A model generated the notes under the pieces. The model did no database searches, was not told the origin of the DNA, and saw only the letters and a list, made by a program, of their open reading frames with translations. Source: JABMOV01 sp964654545 (GTDB lineage: Bacteria > Fidelibacterota > Marinisomatia > Marinisomatales > JABMOV01). Taken from it: a DNA stretch of 64,000 nucleotides. The translations under genes were made by a program, and so were the position numbers. This document shows, piece by piece, positions 1 to 8,231 of the stretch (its first letter is position 1; each line of letters begins with the position of its first letter). The stretch is from contig CAZZIU010000006.1 of NCBI GenBank assembly GCA_964654545.1, forward strand, positions 1 to 64,000, given 5' to 3'.

Positions 1-128
1 CGGACCTCAACAAGCTGTTGGATTACGGTATTATGATGACACCGGCACTGGTAATTAATGACGAAGTGAAGTCGTCCGGCAAAATACCAAATGATGACGA
101 ATTGTTAACCTGGTTGACGGGGGAATAA
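1..128 (+). CDS. Thioredoxin-like small disulfide protein, C-terminal fragment
   Basis: Only the last 41 codons are in the window; the gene enters from the left edge and stops at TAA 126-128. The readable tail contains YGIMMTPALVINDEV and KSSGKIPNDDELLTWL. This matches the end of the small thioredoxin-fold family (Thioredoxin_3, the MTH895/TM0996-like 'redox-active disulfide protein 2'), where the cis-Pro in TPALVI and the GK-P-x-x-EL helix are conserved. The CxxC active site would lie upstream, outside the window, so redox activity cannot be confirmed. It is probably a cytoplasmic thiol-disulfide protein. The family call is fairly secure; the specific role is unknown. Confidence 0.7.
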   Translation, partial: DLNKLLDYGIMMTPALVINDEVKSSGKIPNDDELLTWLTGE

Positions 129-208
129 TTGCAAAAACCCCTGATCGGCCTTACCGCAAGTGACGTACCGGGAATTTTGATCGGAGCAATCCTGAGTGGC
201 TCAGATAA

Positions 209-571
209 TCAGATACCAGCAACCAAAAAGACCACTAAAGAAATATCATCGCAACCACTGGTGTCTTCCAGGCTGCCGGATTGTCCTGAAAAAGTCTGGT
301 ATCCCAACCTCCACTTTCCGCCGGCGCGTTCATTGGGTACTCTTTTAATCGTTAACCCTTCCCTTAAAAATACTGCTTTTATGGCTTTTTCAACCTGGGG
401 GTGATGTGCCAGCATTTCTTCACGCTCAGGAATGCCAACGTAATTAAGGTCGATATCCACCGATAATCTGGGGAGGTCCAGCTCAAAATGATTCAGAGCG
501 GTCCCACTTTTAAAACCCACTTTCCATTGAGGATTGGGTGCAAGAAGTATTCGGTCCTTTGGCAGGAGCAC
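209..571 (-). pseudogene. AbiEii-type nucleotidyltransferase toxin fragment
   Basis: The minus-strand reading carries the nucleotidyltransferase signature of the AbiEii/AbiGii family: FKSGTALNHFELDLPRLSVD followed by IDLNYVG, then REGLTIKRVPNERAGGKWRLGY. These are the GG(S)-x-A-L-N and S-x-D-I-D-L motifs that bind NTP and metal. Homology starts at about base 520 and stops after GSLE near base 265, where the family would continue with VDLNFM; the remaining 18 codons look like out-of-frame sequence. The first 16 codons overlap the peptidase fragment on the opposite strand. It is therefore a core fragment without its N-terminus, C-terminal helical domain or AbiEi antitoxin partner, and it is very unlikely to be functional. 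Confidence 0.75.
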
Positions 572-976
572 CTGCGCTTTGCGTGATGGAAATTCCGGAT
601 CGCTGGGGTTCTCAAGTGAGCCTTGCCAGCGGCATCATTCAGGAAGCCGCGACCTTAAGGGAAAGGGACCCAATGCCACAATCCTATCACGAACTAATGC
701 ATCTATGGAATGCTCCTGATCTGGATAACCCAATCCCTCGCTGGAAGGATTGGCAATGTTTCTACAGGACCGTATGGCAAGCGAACAGGACGATTGGGAT
801 GGGGGAGAGCAGCAAAACTCCAAAGCTTACCAATCAGGTTATTGGATAGATGTTCTGAGGGCCATGCCTGTAACACTATCCCTCTGCTTGATTATGGCAA
901 GGAGGGGATGACAGATCTATCCTATTCGGTCGGCCGATTAATGTTTGCCACCCTGTACGAACGTTACCGAAAATAG
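538..976 (+). pseudogene. M1-type (gluzincin) metallopeptidase fragment with two frameshifts
   Basis: Three consecutive pieces in different frames make one recognisable peptidase. The first frame reads VFGPLAGAPALCVMEIPDRW and then QSYHELMHLWNAPDLDNPIPRW, including the HExxH zinc motif. After a frameshift at about 748 the next frame reads LAMFLQDRMASEQDDWDGGE up to SGYWID. After a second shift at about 845-855 the third frame gives RCSEGHACNTIPLLDYGKEG and MTDLSYSVGRLMFATLYE before TAG at 974-976. This order resembles M1 aminopeptidase-like proteins. The N-terminal half is missing, and the left end abuts or overlaps the AbiEii fragment, which suggests a recombination junction near 515-540. 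Two indels and truncation make it non-functional. Confidence 0.7.
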
Positions 977-1223
977 GTTATTTCCCCATTATTACAGATT
1001 AAAATAGGAATATTTGCAGGTACCGTAAGGCGGGATTACTTGCACTATTGAAATACGTTGAATTTCTCATTAGTGCGCTTCATGATTTGCACACCCTCAT
1101 CAATTCCATGTGCTATTGAGCGTATACAAATACGAAATTGATTGAAACCCATTTCACATCATGGTGAACTTAGGGCTTCAATTTGGAACACTTTTTAACC
1201 AATACGCATATCCGGAGCTACCG
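977..1223. other. Intergenic region, no gene seen
   Basis: This 247-base AT-rich stretch lies between the peptidase remnant and the lipoprotein gene. No convincing coding frame or strong hairpin is visible. It presumably carries the promoter of the gene starting at 1224, but no clear -35/-10 pair stands out. Confidence 0.4.
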
Positions 1224-1937
1224 ATGAAAACGCCAGTAATCCTGATTCTATTTTTTGCCATTGTAACTATGGGATGTCATTCGAAAACAAATCAAAAATC
1301 TGAGAATATCTTTTCGAACCTGGGAGTGGCCAGTGGGGAAGTCCAGGAGACCATGAACAGCGGAGGATATACATACATTAAGGTAAAGGATACTTGGTTT
1401 GCGGGCCCTTTGGCGGATGTAAAAGTAGGCGATAAAGTCTCGATCCATCCTTCAATGGATATGACAGATTTTTACAGTTCAACTCTCGATCGGAATTTCG
1501 ATAAAATATATTTTGTAGACGGTGTAATGAACGGGTATGATTCTGGTGACAACGGAACTGCAAAATGGTTACATGCACTATCAACACAGGGTGCCGTAAA
1601 CCCGTCGCGCACGAAAGCGATAGAAATACATAAATTGGAGAATGGAACAACAGTGGCAGAAATTTTCCGCAATAGCAAGGCCCTGGAGGGGAAAGAGGTC
1701 AAATTGCGTGGTAAAGTAGTAAAATTCACTGGGAAAATAATGGACACCAATTGGCTACACATCCAGGATGGGACGGATTTCGAAGGAGCATATGATCTCA
1801 CTGTTACTACCGATAAGACAGCAGGCATTGGAGATCAGATTGTCGTTACCGGGAAAGTGGCAACAAACAAAGATTTTGGATACGGTTATACCTACAATGT
1901 AATAATTGAAGATGCGGACATCAGAATCGAACCATAA
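1224..1937 (+). CDS. Lipoprotein with OB-fold-like domains
   Basis: A 237-residue protein. The ATG at 1224 is preferred over in-frame codons further upstream because it directly precedes a lipoprotein signal peptide (MKTPVILILFFAIVTMGC, lipobox T-M-G-C) and has GGAG eight bases ahead. Two segments look like OB-fold strands: residues about 40-90 (GEVQETMNSGGYTYIKVKD...VGDKVSI) and about 150-230 (VKLRGKVVKFTGKIMDTNWL, then HIQDGTDFEG, then GDQIVVTGKVATNKDFGYGY). These resemble the NrfJ/'DNA-binding protein'-like OB-fold family often found in exported proteins. It is likely anchored to a periplasmic or outer-membrane face. The substrate is unknown and no enzymatic motif is visible. It stands alone, upstream of the kinase-like gene. 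Confidence 0.6.
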   Translation: MKTPVILILFFAIVTMGCHSKTNQKSENIFSNLGVASGEVQETMNSGGYTYIKVKDTWFAGPLADVKVGDKVSIHPSMDMTDFYSSTLDRNFDKIYFVDGVMNGYDSGDNGTAKWLHALSTQGAVNPSRTKAIEIHKLENGTTVAEIFRNSKALEGKEVKLRGKVVKFTGKIMDTNWLHIQDGTDFEGAYDLTVTTDKTAGIGDQIVVTGKVATNKDFGYGYTYNVIIEDADIRIEP

Positions 1938-2001
1938 ACGCCTTGCCAGGTAAACGGGAAGTCCCATCTCATTTTTTACCTTCATTTCGTCTAAAGGAAT
2001 A

Positions 2002-2742
2002 TTGCCTGAAAGTCTCCCGCTCGACGAAACAACCGATTCCAAAAAACTCAGGATTCGAGCGAAAAAGATATTTGATGAAATCCCCAATACCGTGGCACTA
2101 TGTGACTCGGATGAAAAGTCTTTTGTAGTAAAATTATTCGGTTGGCGGAGCAAGTTTCATTTTTACTTTCTACCCTTCATTCAGAGCCGGGCACAAGTAA
2201 GCTATACAACGGCTCACAATCTGGTAAACGCAGGATCACGCACCCCGCAACCGATCTTTGTAATGACGAAAAGGTGGATTGGCTGGATTCAATTGAATGT
2301 ATATATATCAGAAGCTGTCGACCCACACACAACATTACGGAATGCCTTAAAATCGGGAATTGAGGAAGAAAGAATTCCGGCAATTCTACATGATCTTGGC
2401 GAAAATTTGGCTCGTATGCACAATGCTGGAATTTTCCATCGCGATTTGACATCTGGAAATTTTCTGGTCGATGACCAGAACAGGACCTATATAATCGATT
2501 TAAACCGCTCGGTTCAACGTCAACCCACTACAAAAAGACGATTAAAGGATTTGGCTAAAATTTATTTTGGGGAATTTAACCTGCCAGAAACAGGGCAATA
2601 TATTGACATATTTTTTAACAGTTATTCTGACACTAGTGGTGTTGATATATTCTGGCAGGATCGTTATAAAGAATACAGGGAAAAGTTGATTCGTTATCGT
2701 TCGCGACGGAAAAAAATCAAATCAATTATTCGTCGTAAATAA
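2002..2742 (+). CDS. Kdo/WaaP-family (LPS kinase-like) protein
   Basis: A 246-residue protein that starts with TTG at 2002 after an AAAGGAA-like ribosome site. It has the eukaryotic-like kinase core: an ATP-lobe lysine in FVVKLFGW (about residue 44), the catalytic loop NAGIFHRDLTSGNFLV (about 141-156; HRD Asp and the N of the loop present) and a metal-binding IIDLNRS replacing DFG. This pattern is typical of the lipopolysaccharide core kinases (WaaP/KdkA/RfaP), which phosphorylate heptose or Kdo at the inner face of the membrane. The C-terminus is very basic (RYRSRRKKIKSIIRRK), suited to membrane contact. It overlaps the convergent methyltransferase gene by 21 bases. Substrate specificity cannot be read from the sequence. 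Confidence 0.7.
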   Translation: MPESLPLDETTDSKKLRIRAKKIFDEIPNTVALCDSDEKSFVVKLFGWRSKFHFYFLPFIQSRAQVSYTTAHNLVNAGSRTPQPIFVMTKRWIGWIQLNVYISEAVDPHTTLRNALKSGIEEERIPAILHDLGENLARMHNAGIFHRDLTSGNFLVDDQNRTYIIDLNRSVQRQPTTKRRLKDLAKIYFGEFNLPETGQYIDIFFNSYSDTSGVDIFWQDRYKEYREKLIRYRSRRKKIKSIIRRK

Positions 2743-3339
2743 ACAAATTCTATTGGCATGTAAGCCAGGAATCACCGATTGGACTGAAACCAAAGTTAAT
2801 CCTGCTGCTTCGGCTTCGCGCACCAAATCATCTTTGGTTATCATCGTTATTTTTGATGGCATTTTAACAATTGATCGATGCAGATTGTGCAGCCAGGAAG
2901 AAACATAGAGGGATGCAATCACCCATGATTTGCTTACTCGTGCATATTCTTTGAGAATTGCAATGCGATCTTCGGGCGTGTGCATGTGCTGAAGGAGTCT
3001 GAAACTGAAAACACCACTGAAATGATTGTTATCAAATGGTAATTCCTCAGCCCGTGCTTCTACTGCAGGGGGATCCTTTGAAATGTATTTATTATAGTAT
3101 TCTACTGCAAAATGATTTAAGTCTGCCCCAGATACGTCACCGAAATTTGATAATACAGGATAAAATCGTCCAAAACCTGATGGGCAATCTAAAATAGGCC
3201 CTTCAAGTTGATGTTCAGTTAAAAGGCGCTCGACCATTTTTAATTCTCTATTGCTGATCCAGCGTTGATCCCATGATTTGTAGCGCTTGTTAGCGTACGC
3301 CTCAACCTGATCCAGATTATCCCATATTTTGTAAGTCAT
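2722..3339 (-). CDS. Class I SAM-dependent methyltransferase
   Basis: A 205-residue protein with a Rossmann methyltransferase core of the Methyltransf_11 type: motif I PILDCPSGFGRFYPVL (about residues 49-64), the acidic SAM-ribose binder VSGADLN (about 71-77), motif II/III EELPFDNNHFSGVFSFRLLQ (about 97-116) and the post-core helix ILKEYARVSK. The Cys-Pro-Ser variant of the usual D-x-G-x-G motif I still has the glycine loop. It lies alone on the minus strand, tail-to-tail (21-base overlap) with the Kdo/WaaP-like kinase, which hints at envelope-lipid or glycan chemistry but does not prove it. The substrate is unknown. Confidence 0.75.
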   Translation of the reverse strand: MTYKIWDNLDQVEAYANKRYKSWDQRWISNRELKMVERLLTEHQLEGPILDCPSGFGRFYPVLSNFGDVSGADLNHFAVEYYNKYISKDPPAVEARAEELPFDNNHFSGVFSFRLLQHMHTPEDRIAILKEYARVSKSWVIASLYVSSWLHNLHRSIVKMPSKITMITKDDLVREAEAAGLTLVSVQSVIPGLHANRICLFTTNN

Positions 3340-3371
3340 TAATTTTACTTTTCACTCTGTTTGTTATATAC

Positions 3372-3815
3372 TTAGGATGTGCTTTCCACAGAGATGCCAC
3401 GCTCCTGAAGGAAATACTTAAACTTCAAATCTTCTTTTACAATATGATTTACCAACCAGTGCTTCAGGAAATCAAGTATTTCAAAACTTAAATCCTGTTC
3501 GTTGCCCTTTTCTACTAGCTTTGCGCCTTTATTCAATATCTGATTAATTAACTGCTGGTGCAACACTCGATGCTCTTCGATTTTATCAAATTGATATTGT
3601 TCGTATGTTCGTTCTTCGCGTTTAAAATGGTATTTTGCATATTCAATAATCTCGACAAATATGGTGTTGAGAAAATGGGTGCCTTTTTCAGACATCATGC
3701 CATTAAAGAGTTTTTGTATTAGCGCTACCAGATATTTATGATCGGAATCAATTGAAACAACACCGGTGGCCCAGTCATCATTCCACTCAACATAAGGTTT
3801 TATACCTTCAACCAT
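3372..3815 (-). CDS. Bacteriohemerythrin
   Basis: A 147-residue single-domain hemerythrin. All seven expected di-iron ligands are present with correct spacing: H26 (SDHKYL), H63 and E67 (HFKREE), H82 and H86 (HRVLHQ), H124 and D129 (HIVKED). The N-terminal VEWNDDWATGVVSIDSDH segment is the family signature. Such proteins bind O2 reversibly in the cytoplasm and serve as oxygen carriers, sensors or scavengers; no sensory domain is fused here. In a genome carrying a hydrogenase and a nickel SOD it may be part of low-oxygen management, which is inference. Monocistronic: 32 bases separate it from the methyltransferase gene and 43 from the phosphoesterase gene. Confidence 0.93.
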   Translation of the reverse strand: MVEGIKPYVEWNDDWATGVVSIDSDHKYLVALIQKLFNGMMSEKGTHFLNTIFVEIIEYAKYHFKREERTYEQYQFDKIEEHRVLHQQLINQILNKGAKLVEKGNEQDLSFEILDFLKHWLVNHIVKEDLKFKYFLQERGISVESTS

Positions 3816-3858
3816 GATAGAAATTTAAGTATGACCGGAATTACACAACGAGGATTGT

Positions 3859-5046
3859 TTAGGCAACCAGTGTATCAGATATCTTCTTTCGTAAGGTCAG
3901 GACGGTAATTTCATTCGGTATACCAATGCGTAACGGAGGGCCCCAATACCCTGTTCCGCGATTCACATAAATCCAGGTACCTTGATGGTTATGTTTACCG
4001 GCAATGTAGGGATGAGCAGCAGAAACAGCCAAATTAAAAGGCATAAATTGACCTCCATGCGTATGGCCAGCCAGCATGAGGTGAACCCCAAGTCGATTGG
4101 CATCATGGATCGAACCGGGTTGATGTGCCAACATGATCTTAATGGTATCAGGCGACACACCGGACAGTGCTTTCTCGGGATCGGTTCTGTGGCTTTTATC
4201 AACCTGATGGGCATGCAAGTCAGTCACTCCCGATATATTTAATTGGGCATCCTTAATGTGTACGGATACATTTTCATTTATCAGGTTTTTAAAGCCCAAT
4301 TCATGTGTTTTCTTTAACCAGTGGTTAACACCTGAATAATACTCGTGGTTTCCGGTAATGAAATATTTACCGTAGGGCGCTTCAAGATCTGCTAGTGGCG
4401 ACACATCGCTTGCCAGGTGTGAGACTGAACCATCTACCAAATCACCGGTCAGGGCGATGATGTCAGGATTTAGTTCAGAAATTTTACGTACAATTCGCTC
4501 TACAAAGTCGCGCTTAATGGTTGGCCCGACGTGAATATCAGAAATTTGGACAATTCTAATCCCTTCCAACGCAGCAGGTAAATCTTCTATAGGAATGTCT
4601 ACCTCAACCACCTCCGCGTCACCCCGTGCACGATAAAAGCCAAAAAAGGACAATCCACTGGTAAAGAATAACAATGCCATATTGGTAAGATAAACTAGAA
4701 CCTGCCTTCTCTCAGGGCTAAAAAACCGTTCATCCGTAAAGTGCAGCAATGCGCTTCCCTTGAACCAGATGAAAAAACCAAAATCACGCATTAGAATAAT
4801 TATAAATGCCATAAAGAAAAAACCTAGACTGGTATACCCTATCCAGGAAAGAAAATCGGTGAATCTGTTTTCAAACCCCTGGTACCGTAAGACAGGACCA
4901 CTAATGGGCAATATTGCAAGCAAAATTATTGCGATCCATACGATGAGCTGCCAAGGTGCATGGATCCCAAACGCGGGTATAATCCTCAGCCCAACGTAAC
5001 CATGGATTAACCCAAGTACTGTAATAACGACAAGTAGAAAAATCAT
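3859..5046 (-). CDS. Membrane-anchored metallophosphoesterase (YaeI/YkuE-like)
   Basis: A 395-residue protein. Four hydrophobic segments fill residues 1-130, followed by a calcineurin-like phosphoesterase domain with the five expected metal motifs: IVQISDIHVGPT (D-x-H), IIALTGDLVDG (GDxxD), YFITGNHEYYSG (GNHE), MLAHQP (H) and LMLAGHTHGGQF (GHTH). All dinuclear-metal ligands are intact. Homologues such as YaeI and YkuE act on phospholipid or lipid-A-type substrates or on cell-wall-linked phosphates. The catalytic domain follows the fourth helix. It is monocistronic, and the true substrate is unknown. Confidence 0.85.
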   Translation of the reverse strand: MIFLLVVITVLGLIHGYVGLRIIPAFGIHAPWQLIVWIAIILLAILPISGPVLRYQGFENRFTDFLSWIGYTSLGFFFMAFIIILMRDFGFFIWFKGSALLHFTDERFFSPERRQVLVYLTNMALLFFTSGLSFFGFYRARGDAEVVEVDIPIEDLPAALEGIRIVQISDIHVGPTIKRDFVERIVRKISELNPDIIALTGDLVDGSVSHLASDVSPLADLEAPYGKYFITGNHEYYSGVNHWLKKTHELGFKNLINENVSVHIKDAQLNISGVTDLHAHQVDKSHRTDPEKALSGVSPDTIKIMLAHQPGSIHDANRLGVHLMLAGHTHGGQFMPFNLAVSAAHPYIAGKHNHQGTWIYVNRGTGYWGPPLRIGIPNEITVLTLRKKISDTLVA

Positions 5047-5146
5047 ATTGTTCGCAAATTAAACGCTGAATTTACACGTATATTTGATAGGAAATGTATT
5101 TTGGATTGGATATGATGGGATGCGGGTTACAGAGCGAAGAAGAAGA

Positions 5147-5515
5147 TCAAACCAGGTTTTCAATAAGATTCACCAGTTTTTCCCGGATAATTGGTTTGGT
5201 AACAAATTCATTGCATCCTGCTTTCATGCAGTTTTCTCGATCGGTTTCAAAAGCGTGGGCTGTGACGGCAATAATAGGTATGGTTGCATACTGCTCATTA
5301 TTTCGAATGTATCTCGATAATGTTAAACCATCTTGATCACCGACCAAAGATAAATCCAATAACACCAGGTGTACCGTCTGTTCAGCAAGAATTTTCTTGG
5401 CTTCATCTACGCTGTCCACACAAACAGGATGGTAACGGTTTCGTAATATAAAATATAAAAGCTGCTGAGAATCAAAATCATCTTCAACGATTAGTACTGT
5501 CTTTATAGGTGCCAT
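5147..5515 (-). CDS. Stand-alone CheY-like receiver protein
   Basis: A 122-residue protein consisting only of a response-regulator receiver domain: acidic pocket E11/D12/D13 (IVEDDFDS), phospho-acceptor D54 (VLLDLSLVGD), switch Thr (VTAHAF) and the conserved lysine in FVTKPI. There is no output domain. It probably receives phosphate from a hybrid or orphan histidine kinase encoded elsewhere, or works as a phosphorelay intermediate. No kinase lies next to it. The SixA-type phosphohistidine phosphatase 850 bases away (6360, opposite strand) is a conceivable partner in histidine-phosphate turnover, but that is speculation. Confidence 0.88.
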   Translation of the reverse strand: MAPIKTVLIVEDDFDSQQLLYFILRNRYHPVCVDSVDEAKKILAEQTVHLVLLDLSLVGDQDGLTLSRYIRNNEQYATIPIIAVTAHAFETDRENCMKAGCNEFVTKPIIREKLVNLIENLV

Positions 5516-5637
5516 TGTTTCCTGAAACTTCTTGAAATAGTTATGCGTTTTGTCAGAGTCTCAAATGATATCTGTTGAATATCGTCGAAATATTTTACCT
5601 ATACAAGAATCAATCTACCACAAAATTCTTTGCAGAA

Positions 5638-5665
5638 TAAAAAACCCACCTTAAGGTGGGTAAAG
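5638..5665 (-). terminator. Rho-independent terminator
   Basis: An inverted repeat, ACCCACCTTAAGGTGGGT, runs on the minus strand into GGGTTTTTTATTC. This is a perfect stem followed by a T-run, just after the stop codon of the gene at 5687-6160, as expected for its terminator. Confidence 0.8.
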
Positions 5666-5686
5666 AGTATTGTTTTATACGCCTAT

Positions 5687-6160
5687 TTAAAAAGAATAGC
5701 GTAGACCGATACCAGCGGACATTTCATATTGCATTGTAGGTACCAAACTGACCATCGGAACAATTTCCGCAAATACACGAACGGGATTTTGGTTGAGTTT
5801 CATTGTGATACCGAACGGAAGCCGTGTGAATAAATCAGTATTGGTATAAGCATTTTGTTTGAATTGTACCATTCCACCAAAACCGTAGTAAAGGGGGAAA
5901 AATTCATTTTTGATGTGAAGACCTTGATTAAGATATGTAATACGATCGGCATGAACACAAAAATAACCCTGATCACCCATACCCCAGGAGACGGATGCAT
6001 CAATTGCGCTATAGTTGTTTTGCATTAACTGACCAAGAATCCCAGTTTGGTTCGGTCGCACAATCATACCGGCACTGGGTCTTGCAATCTCAAAGGGATC
6101 GGCAAAAATCAGCGTAAATAGCGCACAGAAAAATAATATCTTAGACCCAATTGTCTGCAA
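5687..6160 (-). CDS. Small outer-membrane beta-barrel-like protein
   Basis: A 157-residue protein with a signal peptide (SKILFFCALFTLIFADPF, cleavage near residue 21) and short alternating beta segments: AIDASVSWGMGD, RVFAEIVPMVSLV and a terminal GIGLRYSF. The final aromatic residue after a beta strand is the usual outer-membrane insertion signal. It resembles small barrels of the opacity/DUF3996 kind, but no family is recognised with certainty. It is followed by a clear terminator and preceded by the 199-base divergent region shared with the SixA gene, so it forms a single-gene transcription unit. Confidence 0.55.
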   Translation of the reverse strand: MQTIGSKILFFCALFTLIFADPFEIARPSAGMIVRPNQTGILGQLMQNNYSAIDASVSWGMGDQGYFCVHADRITYLNQGLHIKNEFFPLYYGFGGMVQFKQNAYTNTDLFTRLPFGITMKLNQNPVRVFAEIVPMVSLVPTMQYEMSAGIGLRYSF

Positions 6161-6263
6161 ATTACTCTCTCCTCGTTAAGTAATTACTGTCATTTTTAAC
6201 CGTTTGGGGGTCTAAATATAACACAATATACGGTATATGCAAGTACCCTATTTCACAAACAAC

Positions 6264-6281
6264 ATACCCTGTTTAGGGTAT
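6264..6281. promoter_or_regulatory. Inverted repeat ATACCCT-GTTT-AGGGTAT in a divergent intergenic region
   Basis: A 7-bp perfect inverted repeat with a 4-base centre lies between the divergent genes at 6160 (minus) and 6360 (plus); a related TACCCTA occurs 20 bases upstream. It could be an operator or a small hairpin. No regulator is implicated. Confidence 0.3.
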
Positions 6282-6359
6282 ATGATTAATTTCATCTTTT
6301 ACTGGATGCTTTTTTGTACTTTAAGGATATGAATGTAAATTTGCAACAAGGGTAACCCA

Positions 6360-6863
6360 ATGAAAAACTTGATCCTTACACGTCATGCTAAATCAAGTTG
6401 GCAACATCCGGGGCTTTCAGATATTGATCGTCCATTAAATGCCCGTGGGGAAAAGAATGCACCCGTTATGGGCGATGTACTTTTCCAAGCGGGTGTTAAG
6501 CCTGATTTTTGGCTGTCATCACCTGCCGTGCGGGCTTACAGCACCGCAAAACATTTTGCACATAGCTATCAAGAAAACCAATCTATTATTACCACCGATA
6601 TGCATATTTATGAAGCCAGTACACAAACCCTTCTGCGAGTGATACAGGCGATTCAGGATATATATCAATGTGTGTTATTATTTGGTCATAACCCGGGAAT
6701 AACCAACGTAACAAATTTTTTATGCGGAAATCTTATATCACGCATTCCTACCGCTGGGGTAGCCTGTATCACTCTAAATATCGATCATTGGACTGACGTA
6801 ACGCAGCAATCAGGAGTATTAGATCACTATTTTTATCCGAAACAGATTCAGGAAATGGTTTAA
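6360..6863 (+). CDS. SixA-type phosphohistidine phosphatase
   Basis: A 167-residue histidine-phosphatase-superfamily protein. The catalytic RHG-like motif is LILTRHAKSSW at residues 4-14 (His9 is the phospho-acceptor), with a second catalytic His in LLFGHNPGIT (about residue 106). The SSPAVRAYSTAKHF segment is typical of SixA, the short branch that removes phosphate from histidine phosphotransfer domains or from PTS proteins. The length is right for SixA (about 160). It is separated by 3 bases from the following ATP-cone kinase gene, so the two are co-transcribed. The cytoplasmic role is probably signalling or small-molecule dephosphorylation. Confidence 0.85.
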   Translation: MKNLILTRHAKSSWQHPGLSDIDRPLNARGEKNAPVMGDVLFQAGVKPDFWLSSPAVRAYSTAKHFAHSYQENQSIITTDMHIYEASTQTLLRVIQAIQDIYQCVLLFGHNPGITNVTNFLCGNLISRIPTAGVACITLNIDHWTDVTQQSGVLDHYFYPKQIQEMV

Positions 6864-6866
6864 CCA

Positions 6867-8204
6867 GTGAAGAGTACACCAATATCGGTACAAAAAAGAG
6901 ATGGACGTATCGTTCCATTTAATCAGGAACGCATAACAAACGCTATATATAAAGCTGCTGCATCCCTTGGGGGTCATAATAAATACAGGAGCCAACAGGT
7001 TTCGGATGAAGTAGTCTATACCTTGTTTCATCAGTTCTCTGATGGGTCAATCCCATCGGTCGAGGATATTCAGGATATCGTCGAACGGATTCTGATTGAG
7101 GGCGGACATGCCAGCACGGCAAAGGCATTCATTCTTTATCGCGACTATCGTACCCGTGAGCGCCATCGTATCAAACGGCAAAAATCCATGCTCCTACCCT
7201 ATCCTCTTATGTATGAGGCTCTACGTTGGAATACCGTACATGGCTGCGATACAATTGAAGGATTGAATCGGATTATTCAAAAAGGAGACTTAAAAGGGCT
7301 GGTACAAAAATCCGACGAAAACTATCATCAAAGTATAGAAAAAGCTGCCGATACAATATCCGACGTTAAAAACCGGTTAAAAGTGATTATTATTGCAGGC
7401 CCATCTTCTTCAGGCAAATCGACCACCACGGCCAAGTTGGCACAGGCGTTGGAAGCGCGTGGAATTCGAACATCATTGCTCAATCTGGATCATTATTTCT
7501 TCAACTTGGAAGATCATCCCAAAGATGATTATGGCGACTATGATTTCGAGACGCCTGAAGCGCTGGACATTGCTTTAATTAATGAACATTTATTAAAACT
7601 TGTAGATGGTGATTCTATCCAGATGCCCCATTATGACTTTAAGGAGGGTAAGCGGTACCCGGATGGGAAGGTGATCACTGTGGACAAGGGTCGTATTATT
7701 TTATTAGACACACTACACGGATTATTCCCACCGATGACGGAGGGAATAGACGATAATCAGAAATTTAAACTATATATTGAGACTATTTCGCAAATCAGGG
7801 ATGAACACGATGAGTATATCCGATGGACAGATATTCGGCTCTTACGCAGGATGGTTAGAGACGCCAAACATCGTGGTTATGATCCGCTTCAAACCATTGG
7901 CCACTGGCATTATGTTAGACGCAGCGAATTAAAGCATATTATTCCCCATATAGGAACCGTTGATTTTCAAATCAACGGCGCTCTGCCTTATGATTTACCG
8001 GTTCTCAAGCAGGTTATCGAGCCATATTTAGAGCACATCCAGGAAGAATTATCGAAGCAGCCCGAGAGGGAAGATGCCCTGATGCGGGTGAACAGGATTT
8101 CTGATTTACTGCATAAGTTTGAAGCATTTGGAAATCTGGATATCATTCCGGGGTCATCATTGGTACGAGAATTTATTGGGGGTAGCATTTACACACTGCA
8201 TTGA
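6867..8204 (+). CDS. ATP-cone domain fused to a uridine kinase/PRK-type P-loop kinase
   Basis: A 445-residue protein with a GTG start three bases after the SixA stop. Residues about 5-95 form an ATP-cone (ISVQKRDGRIVPFNQERIT ... SVEDIQDIVERILIEGG ... AFILYRDYR), the nucleotide-sensing module of ribonucleotide reductases and NrdR. Residues about 170-420 form a phosphoribulokinase/uridine-kinase P-loop domain: Walker A IIIAGPSSSGKSTTT (about 178-186), LNLDHYFF, the substrate motif MPHYDFKEGKRYPDG and the DTLHGLFP region. Stand-alone uridine kinases of this 'threonyl-tRNA-synthetase-like' type usually have a TGS-like N-terminus, so an ATP-cone suggests allosteric control by ATP/dATP. The phosphorylated substrate is probably a nucleoside, but is not proven. 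Confidence 0.8.
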   Translation: MKSTPISVQKRDGRIVPFNQERITNAIYKAAASLGGHNKYRSQQVSDEVVYTLFHQFSDGSIPSVEDIQDIVERILIEGGHASTAKAFILYRDYRTRERHRIKRQKSMLLPYPLMYEALRWNTVHGCDTIEGLNRIIQKGDLKGLVQKSDENYHQSIEKAADTISDVKNRLKVIIIAGPSSSGKSTTTAKLAQALEARGIRTSLLNLDHYFFNLEDHPKDDYGDYDFETPEALDIALINEHLLKLVDGDSIQMPHYDFKEGKRYPDGKVITVDKGRIILLDTLHGLFPPMTEGIDDNQKFKLYIETISQIRDEHDEYIRWTDIRLLRRMVRDAKHRGYDPLQTIGHWHYVRRSELKHIIPHIGTVDFQINGALPYDLPVLKQVIEPYLEHIQEELSKQPEREDALMRVNRISDLLHKFEAFGNLDIIPGSSLVREFIGGSIYTLH

Positions 8205-8231
8205 CCCCCTGGATAAAATAAATATGCAGGA

